In this document: in pieces, positions 16,612 to 24,690 of the stretch
Position numbering within the stretch: position 1 is the stretch's first letter
Layout of the letters: the number at the start of each line of letters is the position of its first letter
From: an uncultured Phaeodactylibacter sp.
GTDB taxonomy: Bacteria; Bacteroidota; Bacteroidia; Chitinophagales; Saprospiraceae
Assembly (NCBI GenBank): GCA_913057245.1
Contig: CAJXNH010000007.1
Location: 59,780 to 123,779, forward strand
Direction: 5' to 3'
Length of the DNA: 64,000 nucleotides
Notes under the pieces: model-generated
What the model was told of the DNA's origin: nothing
Seen by the model: the letters and a program-made list of their open reading frames with translations, nothing else
Databases searched by the model: none
Position numbers and translations under genes: made by a program

Positions 16612-18147
16612 ATGGCCATCCTGGGCAGCATTGTCAAATCTGCAATTACTTTAAAACACAATCTTAGCACCGATAAACAAGACCCCGCCAAACAGCAGGA
16701 GGAGCAACTCCTAAAATTACTGCAAACCGCCAGTACCACTGCATTTGGTGTCTATTATGGCTTTTCGGGCCTAAAAAAAGCGGTTAACCCGATAGCTGCT
16801 TATCAGCAAGCGGTTCCCATTTTTGACTACGACCAGATGCATAATGCCTGGTGGGCACAGCAACAAAAACTGCCGGATATCACCTGGCCAGGCAAGCCTG
16901 AATATTTTGCGCTCAGTTCCGGCACCACCGGCAAGGAAAGCAAACGCATCCCTGTAACGGAAGCCATGCTCGACTCCATCCGCTCGGTGGGCATCGCTCA
17001 GGCGGAGCACCTGGCACAATTTGACCTGCCTCCCGAGTTGTTTGAAAAAGAAATCCTGATGCTCAGCAGTTCTGCGCAGCTGCAGCAACACCCTCACGGT
17101 CATCTGGAAGGAGAGATTAGCGGCATCAACACCAATAACATACCAGGTTGGTTTGGTGGTTTTTACCGCCCGGGGCTTGAAATTGCGCAGATCGACAACT
17201 GGGATGAGCGGGTGCGGGCCATTGCGGAGGCAGCCCCGGACTGGGATATTGGCGCACTTGCTGGCATCCCTTCCTGGATACAGCTGATGCTGCAGGAGAT
17301 CGTCGATTACCACCAACTCGATAATATTCATGAGATTTGGCCAAGCCTGTCACTTTACGCTACGGGGGGCGTGGCATTCGAGCCTTACCGCAAAAGCCTG
17401 GAAAAACTTTTGGCGCGCCCGTTAGTCTACCTCGACACCTATCTGGCATCGGAGGGCTTCTTCGCCTACAATGCCCGGCCCGGCACTATGAATATGCGGC
17501 TTGCGGTAATCCATGGCATCTTTTATGAATTCATCCCCTTTGATGAACGCGGCTTTGATGAAACCGGCAACTTGCTCGACCACCCCAAGGTTTTCACCCT
17601 ACAGGACGTAGAGGAAGCAGTAGACTATGCGCTCTTGGTGTCCACACCCGCTGGCGCGTACCGCTATATGATTGGAGACACCATTAAATTCACGGACCTG
17701 GACCAGCTGGAAATCAAAATTTCCGGGCGTACCAAATATTTTCTCAATGTGGTTGGCTCACAGCTGTCTGAAGAAAAGATGAATGCTGCTATTCAGGAGC
17801 TGAGCGAAAACCTGGGCATGCCGGTTAATGAGTTTGCAGTAGCAGCGATGAAAAATGAGGACGGTAATTTTATTCATCAGTGGGTAATCGCTACCCCTGA
17901 GGACATCGACGCCCACCAAGCTGCAGCGCGACTCGACGAAGCGCTGAAATCCAGCAATAAAAATTACGCAGTAGCCCGCAGTAAAGGGCTCAAATCAGTT
18001 GAACTCACTGCCTTAGCTGAATCTACCATTTACAACTGGCTGGAACAACGAAAGAAAAAGGGAGGGCAGATGAAAATGCCCCGCGTGCTCAAGGCTGAAC
18101 AAATGCAGAATCTGTTGGGCTTTAGCCGTAAGTCAGTGGGTATCTAA
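16612..18147 (+). CDS. GH3 auxin-responsive-promoter family protein (acyl-adenylate ligase fold)
   Basis: A 511-aa member of the GH3 branch of the ANL adenylating enzymes, which couple carboxylic acids to amino acids or similar acceptors through an acyl-AMP. The ATP-binding motif SSGTTGKESKRIPVTE is at about 102-117. Later motifs include YLASEGFFAYN and the YRYMIGDTIKFTDLD stretch, matching the family's second and third ATP motifs. The substrate in Bacteroidota is unknown. It overlaps the convergent metallopeptidase pseudogene by 4 bp at the 3' end. Confidence 0.93.
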   Translation: MAILGSIVKSAITLKHNLSTDKQDPAKQQEEQLLKLLQTASTTAFGVYYGFSGLKKAVNPIAAYQQAVPIFDYDQMHNAWWAQQQKLPDITWPGKPEYFALSSGTTGKESKRIPVTEAMLDSIRSVGIAQAEHLAQFDLPPELFEKEILMLSSSAQLQQHPHGHLEGEISGINTNNIPGWFGGFYRPGLEIAQIDNWDERVRAIAEAAPDWDIGALAGIPSWIQLMLQEIVDYHQLDNIHEIWPSLSLYATGGVAFEPYRKSLEKLLARPLVYLDTYLASEGFFAYNARPGTMNMRLAVIHGIFYEFIPFDERGFDETGNLLDHPKVFTLQDVEEAVDYALLVSTPAGAYRYMIGDTIKFTDLDQLEIKISGRTKYFLNVVGSQLSEEKMNAAIQELSENLGMPVNEFAVAAMKNEDGNFIHQWVIATPEDIDAHQAAARLDEALKSSNKNYAVARSKGLKSVELTALAESTIYNWLEQRKKKGGQMKMPRVLKAEQMQNLLGFSRKSVGI

Positions 18148-18884
18148 AGTAATTGATCAATAGCTAGCGCATTGGCGGGAGCCCCCTGAGCGATCATCGC
18201 CACCTCGTCGGGCGACATGTAATACAGCTCGATGCGGCGTTTGTAGGAAGGAGATAAACCTGAGTGGTCTAAAATGTACTTTTTCGTCGCAATAATCGCT
18301 TCGGCAAAACCATGCTCGACGGCAAAAAGATCAGCAATGCGCTCTGCTCCCGCCCGGTAATTGGGCAGCAAGAGGTATCCCAGACCAAATTGAAGCATTC
18401 TCAACGTGCCCCTGTGCAGATAATCGCATACGTGCCCTAGTGGTCTGTCAAGGCTAAAACTAGGGGTTGCCTGCGGCGACTTTTGAGGCTACTCTTCGTT
18501 AGATAACCCCTTACGTAGCGCTGCTATGCGCGGGAACATCCGCCTTGATTAGCCTCAAAATTCGCTCCCACTCAACCCATAAATTAACACTTGACAGACC
18601 ACTAGCTCATGGGCAAACCAACCGACCAATACGTCCTCCGGAAGTTCGTGAATGGCGATGCGGTCGTCCACATGCATGTTATCAGTTAAGTTGATTAGAT
18701 AGGACCGCCTGGAGCGGAAAAAAAATGCCCAGTTGAACATGGGCTGGGCATTCATAGTCGTTTTGGCCATTTTGCGTTGCCGGACGACAATATTATGGCT
18801 GTGCAATTCAGGGAAGGCCTGAAAAGCTTTCAGAAAGAAGGCTTTGATATGATCAGACTGTAATCCCTCAAACTGAACTGGCAT
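18144..18884 (-). pseudogene. HExxH metallopeptidase-like gene, split in its zinc motif by a 165-bp MITE
   Basis: Deleting the element and one CTAG restores a continuous 191-aa frame: GWFAHEL joins GHVCDYLHRG. This recreates HELGH (H92, E93, H96) with a downstream AERIADLFAVEHGF segment that could supply the third zinc ligand. The family is not named with certainty; it looks like a small cytosolic gluzincin-type peptidase. In the present sequence, translation from 18884 keeps 94 native residues, adds VVCQVLIYGLSGSEF and stops at 18555. The second half (from about 18404, 86 aa) has no native start. The break falls inside the catalytic motif, so activity is lost. Confidence 0.85.
18437..18605 (-). 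mobile_element. MITE-like palindromic element, copy 2 (165 bp plus duplicated CTAG)
   Basis: Same terminal repeats, length and internal structure as the element at 3883-4051, inverted in the window, with one base difference. It is again flanked by CTAG on both sides, and the host gene reads through perfectly when one unit is removed. Both copies lie in the same orientation relative to the host coding strand and in the same codon phase (a CTA Leu codon), so both host proteins end in the same 15-residue tail. Near-identity implies recent transposition. Confidence 0.9.
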
Positions 18885-18997
18885 ATTCCGCTGTATTTTC
18901 TTTTTTCTCAAAAACGGTATGAACGACCAAGTGTTCAGCTTCGAACATGCTACCACCCGCCTCGTTCTATCTATAAACAACTCATTACAAATAACTT

Positions 18998-19231
18998 ATG
19001 ACAAACCTTTTGAAGAAGCTGCTCTATGCATTTTTTTCGGCTTTGGTCTTTGCGAATAGCCTGATAGCACAGGCACCGGCATCGAGCAACAGCCCGTACA
19101 GCGATCAAAGATTTGCAACACCAGATGATCCTGCCTGGCACGAAACGCCTTCCATATGGATTGCGCTCGTATTGCTGCTGATCGTACTGATCGTGCTCCG
19201 AATGCGTAAAAAGCAGGAAAAGTATACCTGA
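18998..19231 (+). CDS. Small membrane protein with signal peptide
   Basis: A 77-aa product with an N-terminal signal (MTNLLKKLLYAFFSALVFAN, likely cleaved near IAQA), a short polar ectodomain (about 26-50) and one membrane helix (IWIALVLLLIVLIVLRM) ending in a basic KKQEK tail. It would sit in the inner membrane with the loop outside. No family is recognised. It lies 56 bp before the baeRF-like gene on the same strand and may be co-transcribed with it. Confidence 0.68.
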   Translation: MTNLLKKLLYAFFSALVFANSLIAQAPASSNSPYSDQRFATPDDPAWHETPSIWIALVLLLIVLIVLRMRKKQEKYT

Positions 19232-19287
19232 AATCCAGAAGGGACTAACCTTCAGTTTTAAAGATTCAACCAAACCAAATCTATAAT

Positions 19288-20433
19288 ATGATTGACGAAA
19301 AGCAATTTAACACGCTGGCGAAGATGAAAGGCTCGAATTTGCTTTCCATATACATTCCTACCTATCGTGCCAACCACAGCCAGGAAGATCAAATCCGGTA
19401 CAAAAATGCCCTGAAGACCGCACAAACGAAACTGGAGGAAAAAGGCATGAATGCCAAAGACGCTGAACACTTCCTCCGCCCGGCACGGGCATTGCTGGAA
19501 AAAGAGCGTTTCTGGTCCTATCTCTCTGACGGTTTAGCTGTTTTTGCAGGGCCTGATGGTTTCTTCCATTATGAGATTCTGCCTGTTACTTTCGACGCTT
19601 ATGTTTTTGTCGGAGAAAATTTTCATCTCAGCCCCATGCTGCCGGTACTGGGTGGTAGCAGCCGGTTCTTTCTGCTGGCCCTCAGCCAGAATGAAGTGCG
19701 GTTTTTTGAAGGGGACCGGTACAGTATTACTCCGGTAAAAATTGAAGATTTAGTGCCTGCCGGAGGCATGGAAGATGCTTTTGTGCTTTCCGATTCGCAC
19801 GATGCATTGCAGCACCATAGCAGTGGCCGTGACGGAGGCGAAAACGCCATTTATCATGGTCAGGGCATTGGGCAGGATGACAAGAAAAAAGACATTGAAG
19901 CCTACTTCCGCGAGGTCAATAAGGGGCTGATGAAAATGCTTTACGACGAAAAGCCACCTATGATCATTGCCTGTGTAGACTATCTGCTGCCGATTTATCA
20001 ATCGGTTAACGAGTATGAAAACCTGTTCACAGAAAACATTAGCGGAAACCCGGAACAACTTAACCCGGCTATGCTGCACGAAAAAGCCTGGGGCATCATC
20101 AGCCGCCACTTTGAATTGCAGCAGGCAGAAGACCTGAAACAGTTTCAGGCGGCCATGGCAAAAGACAGGGCATCAGCAGCGCCCCAACAAATCGTGCCTG
20201 CCGCAGCTTATGAAAAGGTGGAAGCCCTGTTCCTTAAAAAAGGCGAGCACCTGATGGGGCGATTTGATTATGATAAAAATAAAATTACGCTCGGTAAGCG
20301 TGATGAATATCGTGATTTGCTTGATTTGGCGGCTGTTCAGACCCATCTCAACGGCGGACGGGTCTATTGGCTCGACGCCGAAGAGATGCCTGTCCCGACA
20401 GCAAGCGCCAACGCGATATACAGATTTGAATAG
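19288..20433 (+). CDS. Bacterial archaeo-eukaryotic release-factor-like (baeRF) family protein
   Basis: A 381-aa cytosolic protein. The N-terminal LLSIYIPTYRANHSQEDQIRYKN resembles the opening S-I-Y-x-P-T strand of baeRF proteins. The middle segment LALSQNEVRFFEGDRYS is the strand-turn typical of the eRF1-like domain 2. The C-terminal third (about 300-381: VEALFLKKGEHLMGR, then GGRVYWLDAEEMP) resembles an L7Ae/eRF1 domain 3. These proteins are predicted to act on stalled ribosomes under stress. Which baeRF subfamily this belongs to cannot be told by eye. Confidence 0.72.
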   Translation: MIDEKQFNTLAKMKGSNLLSIYIPTYRANHSQEDQIRYKNALKTAQTKLEEKGMNAKDAEHFLRPARALLEKERFWSYLSDGLAVFAGPDGFFHYEILPVTFDAYVFVGENFHLSPMLPVLGGSSRFFLLALSQNEVRFFEGDRYSITPVKIEDLVPAGGMEDAFVLSDSHDALQHHSSGRDGGENAIYHGQGIGQDDKKKDIEAYFREVNKGLMKMLYDEKPPMIIACVDYLLPIYQSVNEYENLFTENISGNPEQLNPAMLHEKAWGIISRHFELQQAEDLKQFQAAMAKDRASAAPQQIVPAAAYEKVEALFLKKGEHLMGRFDYDKNKITLGKRDEYRDLLDLAAVQTHLNGGRVYWLDAEEMPVPTASANAIYRFE

Positions 20434-20534
20434 TTTTGGTTTGTAAAGCCCATCCATACGGATGAGCTTGCCATTAGTTTTGGGACATTAATCGGTCCCA
20501 ATCTCGAATCCAGAGCTGGTTTTCAAGCCAGTGG

Positions 20535-20562
20535 AGCCCGCCCCTTTCGGCGGGCTTTTTTT
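20535..20562 (+). terminator. Rho-independent terminator after the baeRF-like gene
   Basis: Stem AGCCCGCC (20535-20542) with GGCGGGCT (20549-20556), followed by a seven-T run. It lies between the convergent baeRF-like and DUF4197 genes and ends the plus-strand transcript about 100 bp after the stop. Confidence 0.85.
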
Positions 20563-20566
20563 ATGG

Positions 20567-21304
20567 CTATCCGTCCTGACGCGCGAAGACCCGCTTTAGC
20601 AGATCCGTGGTTCGGGCACTTACATTATTGCGAATTTCCCGCTCCTTTTTCTCTACCATATCAAACAGGCCTGCCAGTGCCTGACGTGTTACATAGTCGT
20701 CCAAATCGGGGTCTGCTTTGTCCACAAATGGGATTTTGTTATAAGCGTTTACGGCATCGCCCCAGTATTGGCGGGCGTTAAATTTGTCCAGAGAATTCAC
20801 GATGACGGGGTTGAACTCGTCATACAGTTTAGTGTAGGTTACCCGATTGAGGTAGGCAGTGGCCGCGTCATCATCACCGGTAAGGATATCCAGTGCATCG
20901 CGGAAAGTCATGCTGCGGATGGCATCCACGAAGATCGGCTTGGCTTTGGCAGCGGCATCTTCAGCACCGCGGTTGATTTTCTCGAGGATGATTTCTTCTA
21001 CCTGATTAAAGCCGGGGATATTCTGAAGGCGGTCCGCTACTTTTCGAGCTTCTTCCGGCAATAGTATTTTGTAGGGGCTCTTGTAGTAGCCGTTTTCCTG
21101 GGACAAACGCTGCGCGCCCTCGGAAATTCCGAATTCAAGGGCTTGCTTCAGGCCCTTGCCAATTTCTTCATTGGTGAGCCCGCCACCACTGGCATTAGCG
21201 AGGGTGTCCAGGGTAGTTTGAATTTGCTGGGCAGTACAACCGATAAGGAGGGAAGCCCCAAGCAGCATTACGGTGAGTTGTCGCACAATAGTAGTCCGGT
21301 TCAT
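20567..21304 (-). CDS. DUF4197 domain-containing lipoprotein
   Basis: A 245-aa lipoprotein: signal MNRTTIVRQLTVMLLGASLL, then lipobox LIGC with Cys23. The mature part matches DUF4197: LTNEEIGKGLKQALEFGI near the start, then YKSPYKILLPEEA, SMTFRDALDILTGDDDAAT, YLNRVTYTKLYDEFNPVI and a C-terminal ALAGLFDMVEKKEREIRNN. The family is periplasmic and helical, of unknown function, widespread in Bacteroidota and Proteobacteria. The length is normal. Confidence 0.93.
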   Translation of the reverse strand: MNRTTIVRQLTVMLLGASLLIGCTAQQIQTTLDTLANASGGGLTNEEIGKGLKQALEFGISEGAQRLSQENGYYKSPYKILLPEEARKVADRLQNIPGFNQVEEIILEKINRGAEDAAAKAKPIFVDAIRSMTFRDALDILTGDDDAATAYLNRVTYTKLYDEFNPVIVNSLDKFNARQYWGDAVNAYNKIPFVDKADPDLDDYVTRQALAGLFDMVEKKEREIRNNVSARTTDLLKRVFARQDG

Positions 21305-21373
21305 TGTCGTTTTTTGACTTGTGACGAAAGGATTGTCCAGAAAGTAACGGCATGGCCCCGCCGTTAAGTTTGA

Positions 21374-21811
21374 TCATTTTAGTTTTTTTATCAGTTGCAG
21401 GTAAGAAAGATCCATCTCTCCCCCCGTTGTCATCACCCAGGCACTGCCTACCTGTCCCCCCAAAGGAGGATTCAGCTTACGCAAACGGACGAGGTAACCT
21501 GTGACATTCTCAAAAGCACTGATGCGGCTGGCTATCCGCTCCACGACAGTTTCCAGCAGCTTGGCCGGCGTCTTCATTTCCATCTGGCAAATGAAGTAAA
21601 GCAATTCATAATTAACAGTGGTGGCAGCGGGTTCGTCCTCTTCTATTTCTTCCTCCTCCAGTTCCTCATACAGCTCGTCGGTCGCAGCAGCCTGTTCGGT
21701 ATCGGCATTGACGATCACGTCGAGCACAAAAGTATTGCCCAGCTCCTTTTCTTCTTCATAGTATCCGTGCCGGGCAAAAAAGCGTACGCCTTCGAGTGCA
21801 ATAGTGGCCAT
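21374..21811 (-). CDS. folB: Dihydroneopterin aldolase
   Basis: A 145-aa folate-pathway enzyme that converts dihydroneopterin to 6-hydroxymethyl-dihydropterin and glycolaldehyde. The N-terminus IALEGVRFFARHGYYEEEKE carries the conserved GxxxxxxHGxxxxE pattern. The C-terminal LVRLRKLNPPLGGQVGSAWV holds the conserved Lys and proline loop. A run of Asp/Glu at about 45-60 (LYEELEEEEIEEDEPA) is inserted before the VNYELLYFICQ strand and is not part of the usual 120-aa fold. folC at 4.8 kb belongs to the same pathway. Confidence 0.88.
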   Translation of the reverse strand: MATIALEGVRFFARHGYYEEEKELGNTFVLDVIVNADTEQAAATDELYEELEEEEIEEDEPAATTVNYELLYFICQMEMKTPAKLLETVVERIASRISAFENVTGYLVRLRKLNPPLGGQVGSAWVMTTGGEMDLSYLQLIKKLK

Positions 21812-21930
21812 GATGATGCATTTTTGTCAAAAATAGGTTCCTGCTGCCTCAAATTACAATTAGACGAACCTCCGTTGTCAAAAAAACGTAGCAACCAGGC
21901 AAGACGGTGGTGCAGAACTCCCTAAATGAT

Positions 21931-21938
21931 TACCTTTG
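21931..21938 (+). promoter_or_regulatory. Bacteroidota -7 box (TACCTTTG) before the acyl-CoA dehydrogenase gene
   Basis: An exact match to the TAnnTTTG -7 consensus, placing the transcript start near 21944, 25 nt before the ATG at 21969. I see no matching -33 TTG at the expected distance. If used, it rules out the in-frame TTG at 21936 as the start codon. Confidence 0.35.
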
Positions 21939-21968
21939 AGGCTACTTAGCCAAATAAAAGAATTTTTT

Positions 21969-23192
21969 ATGCATAGCAATGGACATGCCCCTAACGGCAC
22001 TATAGAAAAAAAGGCCCGCGAAGACCGCTTTCAGGGCCACGACTACTACATGCTGGATGATTTACTGCATGATGACCATCTCCTGGCGCGCGATGCCGTC
22101 CGCACCTGGGTCAAGCAGGAAGTCAGCCCAATCATCGAAGAGTACGCAGAACGAGCGGAATGCCCCCAACACCTCTACAAAGGCCTGGCCGAAATTGGTG
22201 CCTTCGGGCCCAACATCCCGGCAGAGTACGGTGGCGGCGGAATGGACGAAATCGCTTACGGCCTGATTATGCAGGAGCTTGAGCGGGGTGACTCCGGTAT
22301 TCGTTCGATGGCCTCTGTACAGGGGTCACTCGTGATGTACCCGATCTGGAAATATGCCTCGGAAGAACAAAAGCGCAAGTACCTTCCAAAACTTGGCAGC
22401 GGAGAGTTTATTGGCTGCTTTGGCCTGACCGAGCCCGACCACGGCTCCAACCCGGGCGGCATGGTGACCAACATCAAGGACGATGGCGATGCCTACATCC
22501 TGAATGGCGCCAAAATGTGGATCACCAACTCGCCTGTGGCGGATATCGCTGTGGTATGGGCCAAGGATGAAGAAGGCAAAATCCGTGGTATGGTCGTTGA
22601 GAAAGACATGCCGGGTTTCTCCGCGCCTGAAATCCATGGCAAATGGTCCCTGCGGGCTTCCATCACCGGCGAACTGGTGTTTGAAGACGTACGGGTACCC
22701 AAAGCCAATGTTTTCCCGGATATCAAAGGGCTGCGCGGCCCGTTGTCCTGCCTGTCTAAAGCCCGCTTCGGCATTGCGTGGGGTGCGATCGGTGCTGCGA
22801 TGGACTGCTACGATTCTGCGTTGCGCTACTCCCTGGAGCGCGAGCAGTTTGGCCGGCCGATTGGTGGCTTCCAGCTGACGCAGAAGAAACTGGCGGAAAT
22901 GATTACCGAAATCACCAAAGCCCAGTTGCTGGCCTGGCGTTTAGGCACGCTTGCCAATGAAGGCAAAGTGACCCCGGCGCAGATTTCGATGGCCAAGCGC
23001 AACAACGTACACATGGCACTGGAAGTGGCCCGGGAAGCCCGCCAAATCCACGGCGGCATGGGTATCACCAACGAGTACCCGGTCATGCGCCATATGATGA
23101 ACCTGGAGACAGTGCTGACCTATGAAGGCACCCATGACATTCACCTGCTCATCACCGGCCACGATGTTACCGGCCTGAATGCTTTTAGCTAA
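21969..23192 (+). CDS. Acyl-CoA dehydrogenase, glutaryl-CoA dehydrogenase type
   Basis: A 407-aa FAD enzyme that oxidises an acyl-CoA and passes electrons to ETF. Glutaryl-CoA dehydrogenase-like features are FGLTEPDHGSNPGGM (flavin/substrate loop), MWITNSPVADIAVVWAK, and the C-terminal TYEGTHDIHLLITG, whose Glu is the catalytic base. The RQIHGGMGITNEYPVMRHMMN segment is the usual FAD-binding stretch. Glutaryl-CoA dehydrogenase would work in lysine/tryptophan breakdown and give crotonyl-CoA; a broader short-chain ACAD role is the alternative. Confidence 0.92.
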   Translation: MHSNGHAPNGTIEKKAREDRFQGHDYYMLDDLLHDDHLLARDAVRTWVKQEVSPIIEEYAERAECPQHLYKGLAEIGAFGPNIPAEYGGGGMDEIAYGLIMQELERGDSGIRSMASVQGSLVMYPIWKYASEEQKRKYLPKLGSGEFIGCFGLTEPDHGSNPGGMVTNIKDDGDAYILNGAKMWITNSPVADIAVVWAKDEEGKIRGMVVEKDMPGFSAPEIHGKWSLRASITGELVFEDVRVPKANVFPDIKGLRGPLSCLSKARFGIAWGAIGAAMDCYDSALRYSLEREQFGRPIGGFQLTQKKLAEMITEITKAQLLAWRLGTLANEGKVTPAQISMAKRNNVHMALEVAREARQIHGGMGITNEYPVMRHMMNLETVLTYEGTHDIHLLITGHDVTGLNAFS

Positions 23193-23442
23193 AACAAACT
23201 GCCGGCAGCAGTGCCATTGGTATTGCTGTCGGCTTCCTCACTTCGCAATTTCCGGCTCAGCAAGCAATTTCCGGGCACATTTATGCTAAAAATCTGTTTT
23301 CCTTCGTTATTCGCGGAGCATATGTTGCCATATTTCGGATTTAAGTGCAACAATTGACAGATTCCCTTATTTTTACTCCATAACCAGATCAATACGCAAC
23401 GTTTAGGAATCCGCCTGACAGCTTTAAGACAAAATTCATCAC

Positions 23443-24648
23443 ATGAGGAAACAACATTTTCTGTCCTTCGCCCTGCTGCTCAGTTCGGTTGTTTTAGGAA
23501 CGAGCCAGGGGGCTATTTATCTCAACAACCCCTCCTTTGAAGACTTTCCCCGCCACAGCCACCCCCCAACCGGATGGCAGGATTGTGGTTTCCCGGGAGA
23601 GTCCCCTCCTGATACCCAGCCCAGCGGTGATTTTGCTGTGACCTACCCCGCAACGGACGGGTCGACCTATCTTGGCATGGTGGTTCGCGATAATGAAACG
23701 TACGAAGCGGTCACCCAAAAGCTGAGCAGCCCTATGAAGCCGGGCACCTGTTACGAGTTTAGCCTGCACCTGGCCCGCTCACCTTACTACGTGAGCATCA
23801 GCCGCACGACCGAGCAACGCACCAACTTCAATCAGCCGGTTAAGCTCCGGATTTACGGTGGGTTCAACAGCAATTGTGACCGGTCCGTCCTGCTGGATGA
23901 AACCGGGCTGGTCAAAGCTTCACAGTGGATGCAGTACAACTTCAAGTTTGAGCCCAAACAAGCCTACTCCCATATTCTGATTGAGGCTTTCTACGAAACC
24001 CCTACCCTGTTTCCCTACAATGGGAACGTACTGGTAGATAACGCATCGGCAATTACCCCTATACCCTGTGCGGAGGATATACCGGAGGCCCCTCAGGAAT
24101 TACCGGAAGTGGAGCAGCCCTCTGAAGAAGTCTTAACCACGGAGCCAATAGCCAGTAATATTCCGGCCACTACTCCTGAAGCAGACCCGGAGCCTGCTGT
24201 CGAGCCTGACCCCAAACCACAACCACAGGAAGTGAAGCCCCCAAAACCGGAGCCTACCATTGCGGGAGTAAAGCGCTCCGAAATGGAAAAAGGCAAAATC
24301 ATTACGCTCGATAAGCTATACTTCCCTGCCGACAGCTCCAGCATCACCAGCGATTCGCGGAAAGTCCTGAATGAAGTATTTGAATTCCTCAAAACGAATA
24401 AGGATGTAGCGATCGAAATTGGTGGGCATACCAATGACCTTCCTCCGGATGACTATTGTTTCAAACTGTCTACTGCCCGGGCTAAATCAGTTGCGGAATA
24501 CCTCATCAACCGAGGCATCAACCGCGACCGGCTGGAGTACAAAGGCTATGGCAAGACCAAGCCGATCGCCTCGAACAAGACCGCCTACGGGCGAAAACGC
24601 AATCAACGGGTGGAAATCAAAATCCTGGATATTTCCTCTGATGGATAA
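23443..24648 (+). CDS. OmpA family outer-membrane protein with N-terminal carbohydrate-binding-like domain
   Basis: A 401-aa secreted protein. Residues 1-24 are a signal peptide. About 25-205 form a jelly-roll-like domain (YLNNPSFEDFPRHSHPPTGW, ALTQKLSSP-like strands, DNASAITPIPC) resembling carbohydrate-binding modules common in Bacteroidota. About 215-275 is a Pro/Glu linker. About 280-401 is an OmpA/MotB peptidoglycan-binding domain (DKLYFPADSSSITSDSRKVL, GHTNDLPPDDYCFKLSTARA, NQRVEIKIL) with the conserved Asp and Arg. It would tether a surface-exposed or periplasmic module to the cell wall. Confidence 0.9.
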   Translation: MRKQHFLSFALLLSSVVLGTSQGAIYLNNPSFEDFPRHSHPPTGWQDCGFPGESPPDTQPSGDFAVTYPATDGSTYLGMVVRDNETYEAVTQKLSSPMKPGTCYEFSLHLARSPYYVSISRTTEQRTNFNQPVKLRIYGGFNSNCDRSVLLDETGLVKASQWMQYNFKFEPKQAYSHILIEAFYETPTLFPYNGNVLVDNASAITPIPCAEDIPEAPQELPEVEQPSEEVLTTEPIASNIPATTPEADPEPAVEPDPKPQPQEVKPPKPEPTIAGVKRSEMEKGKIITLDKLYFPADSSSITSDSRKVLNEVFEFLKTNKDVAIEIGGHTNDLPPDDYCFKLSTARAKSVAEYLINRGINRDRLEYKGYGKTKPIASNKTAYGRKRNQRVEIKILDISSDG

Positions 24649-24650
24649 AA

Positions 24651-24690
24651 GCAAAAAGGCCGGCTGAGTAACTCAGCCGGCCTTTTTGCT
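24651..24690. terminator. Strong bidirectional rho-independent terminator
   Basis: AAAAAGGCCGGCTGAGT followed by ACTCAGCCGGCCTTTTT: a stem of at least 15 bp with A/T tracts on both sides. It serves the convergent OmpA-type and aroA genes; the aroA stop codon touches its end. Confidence 0.92.

Noticed and set aside
20440..20535. tRNA-like stretch (CGAATCCAGAGCTGG) before the terminator at 20535
   Set aside because: No acceptor stem, anticodon stem or CCA-proximal pairing could be built; it is only a spacer.
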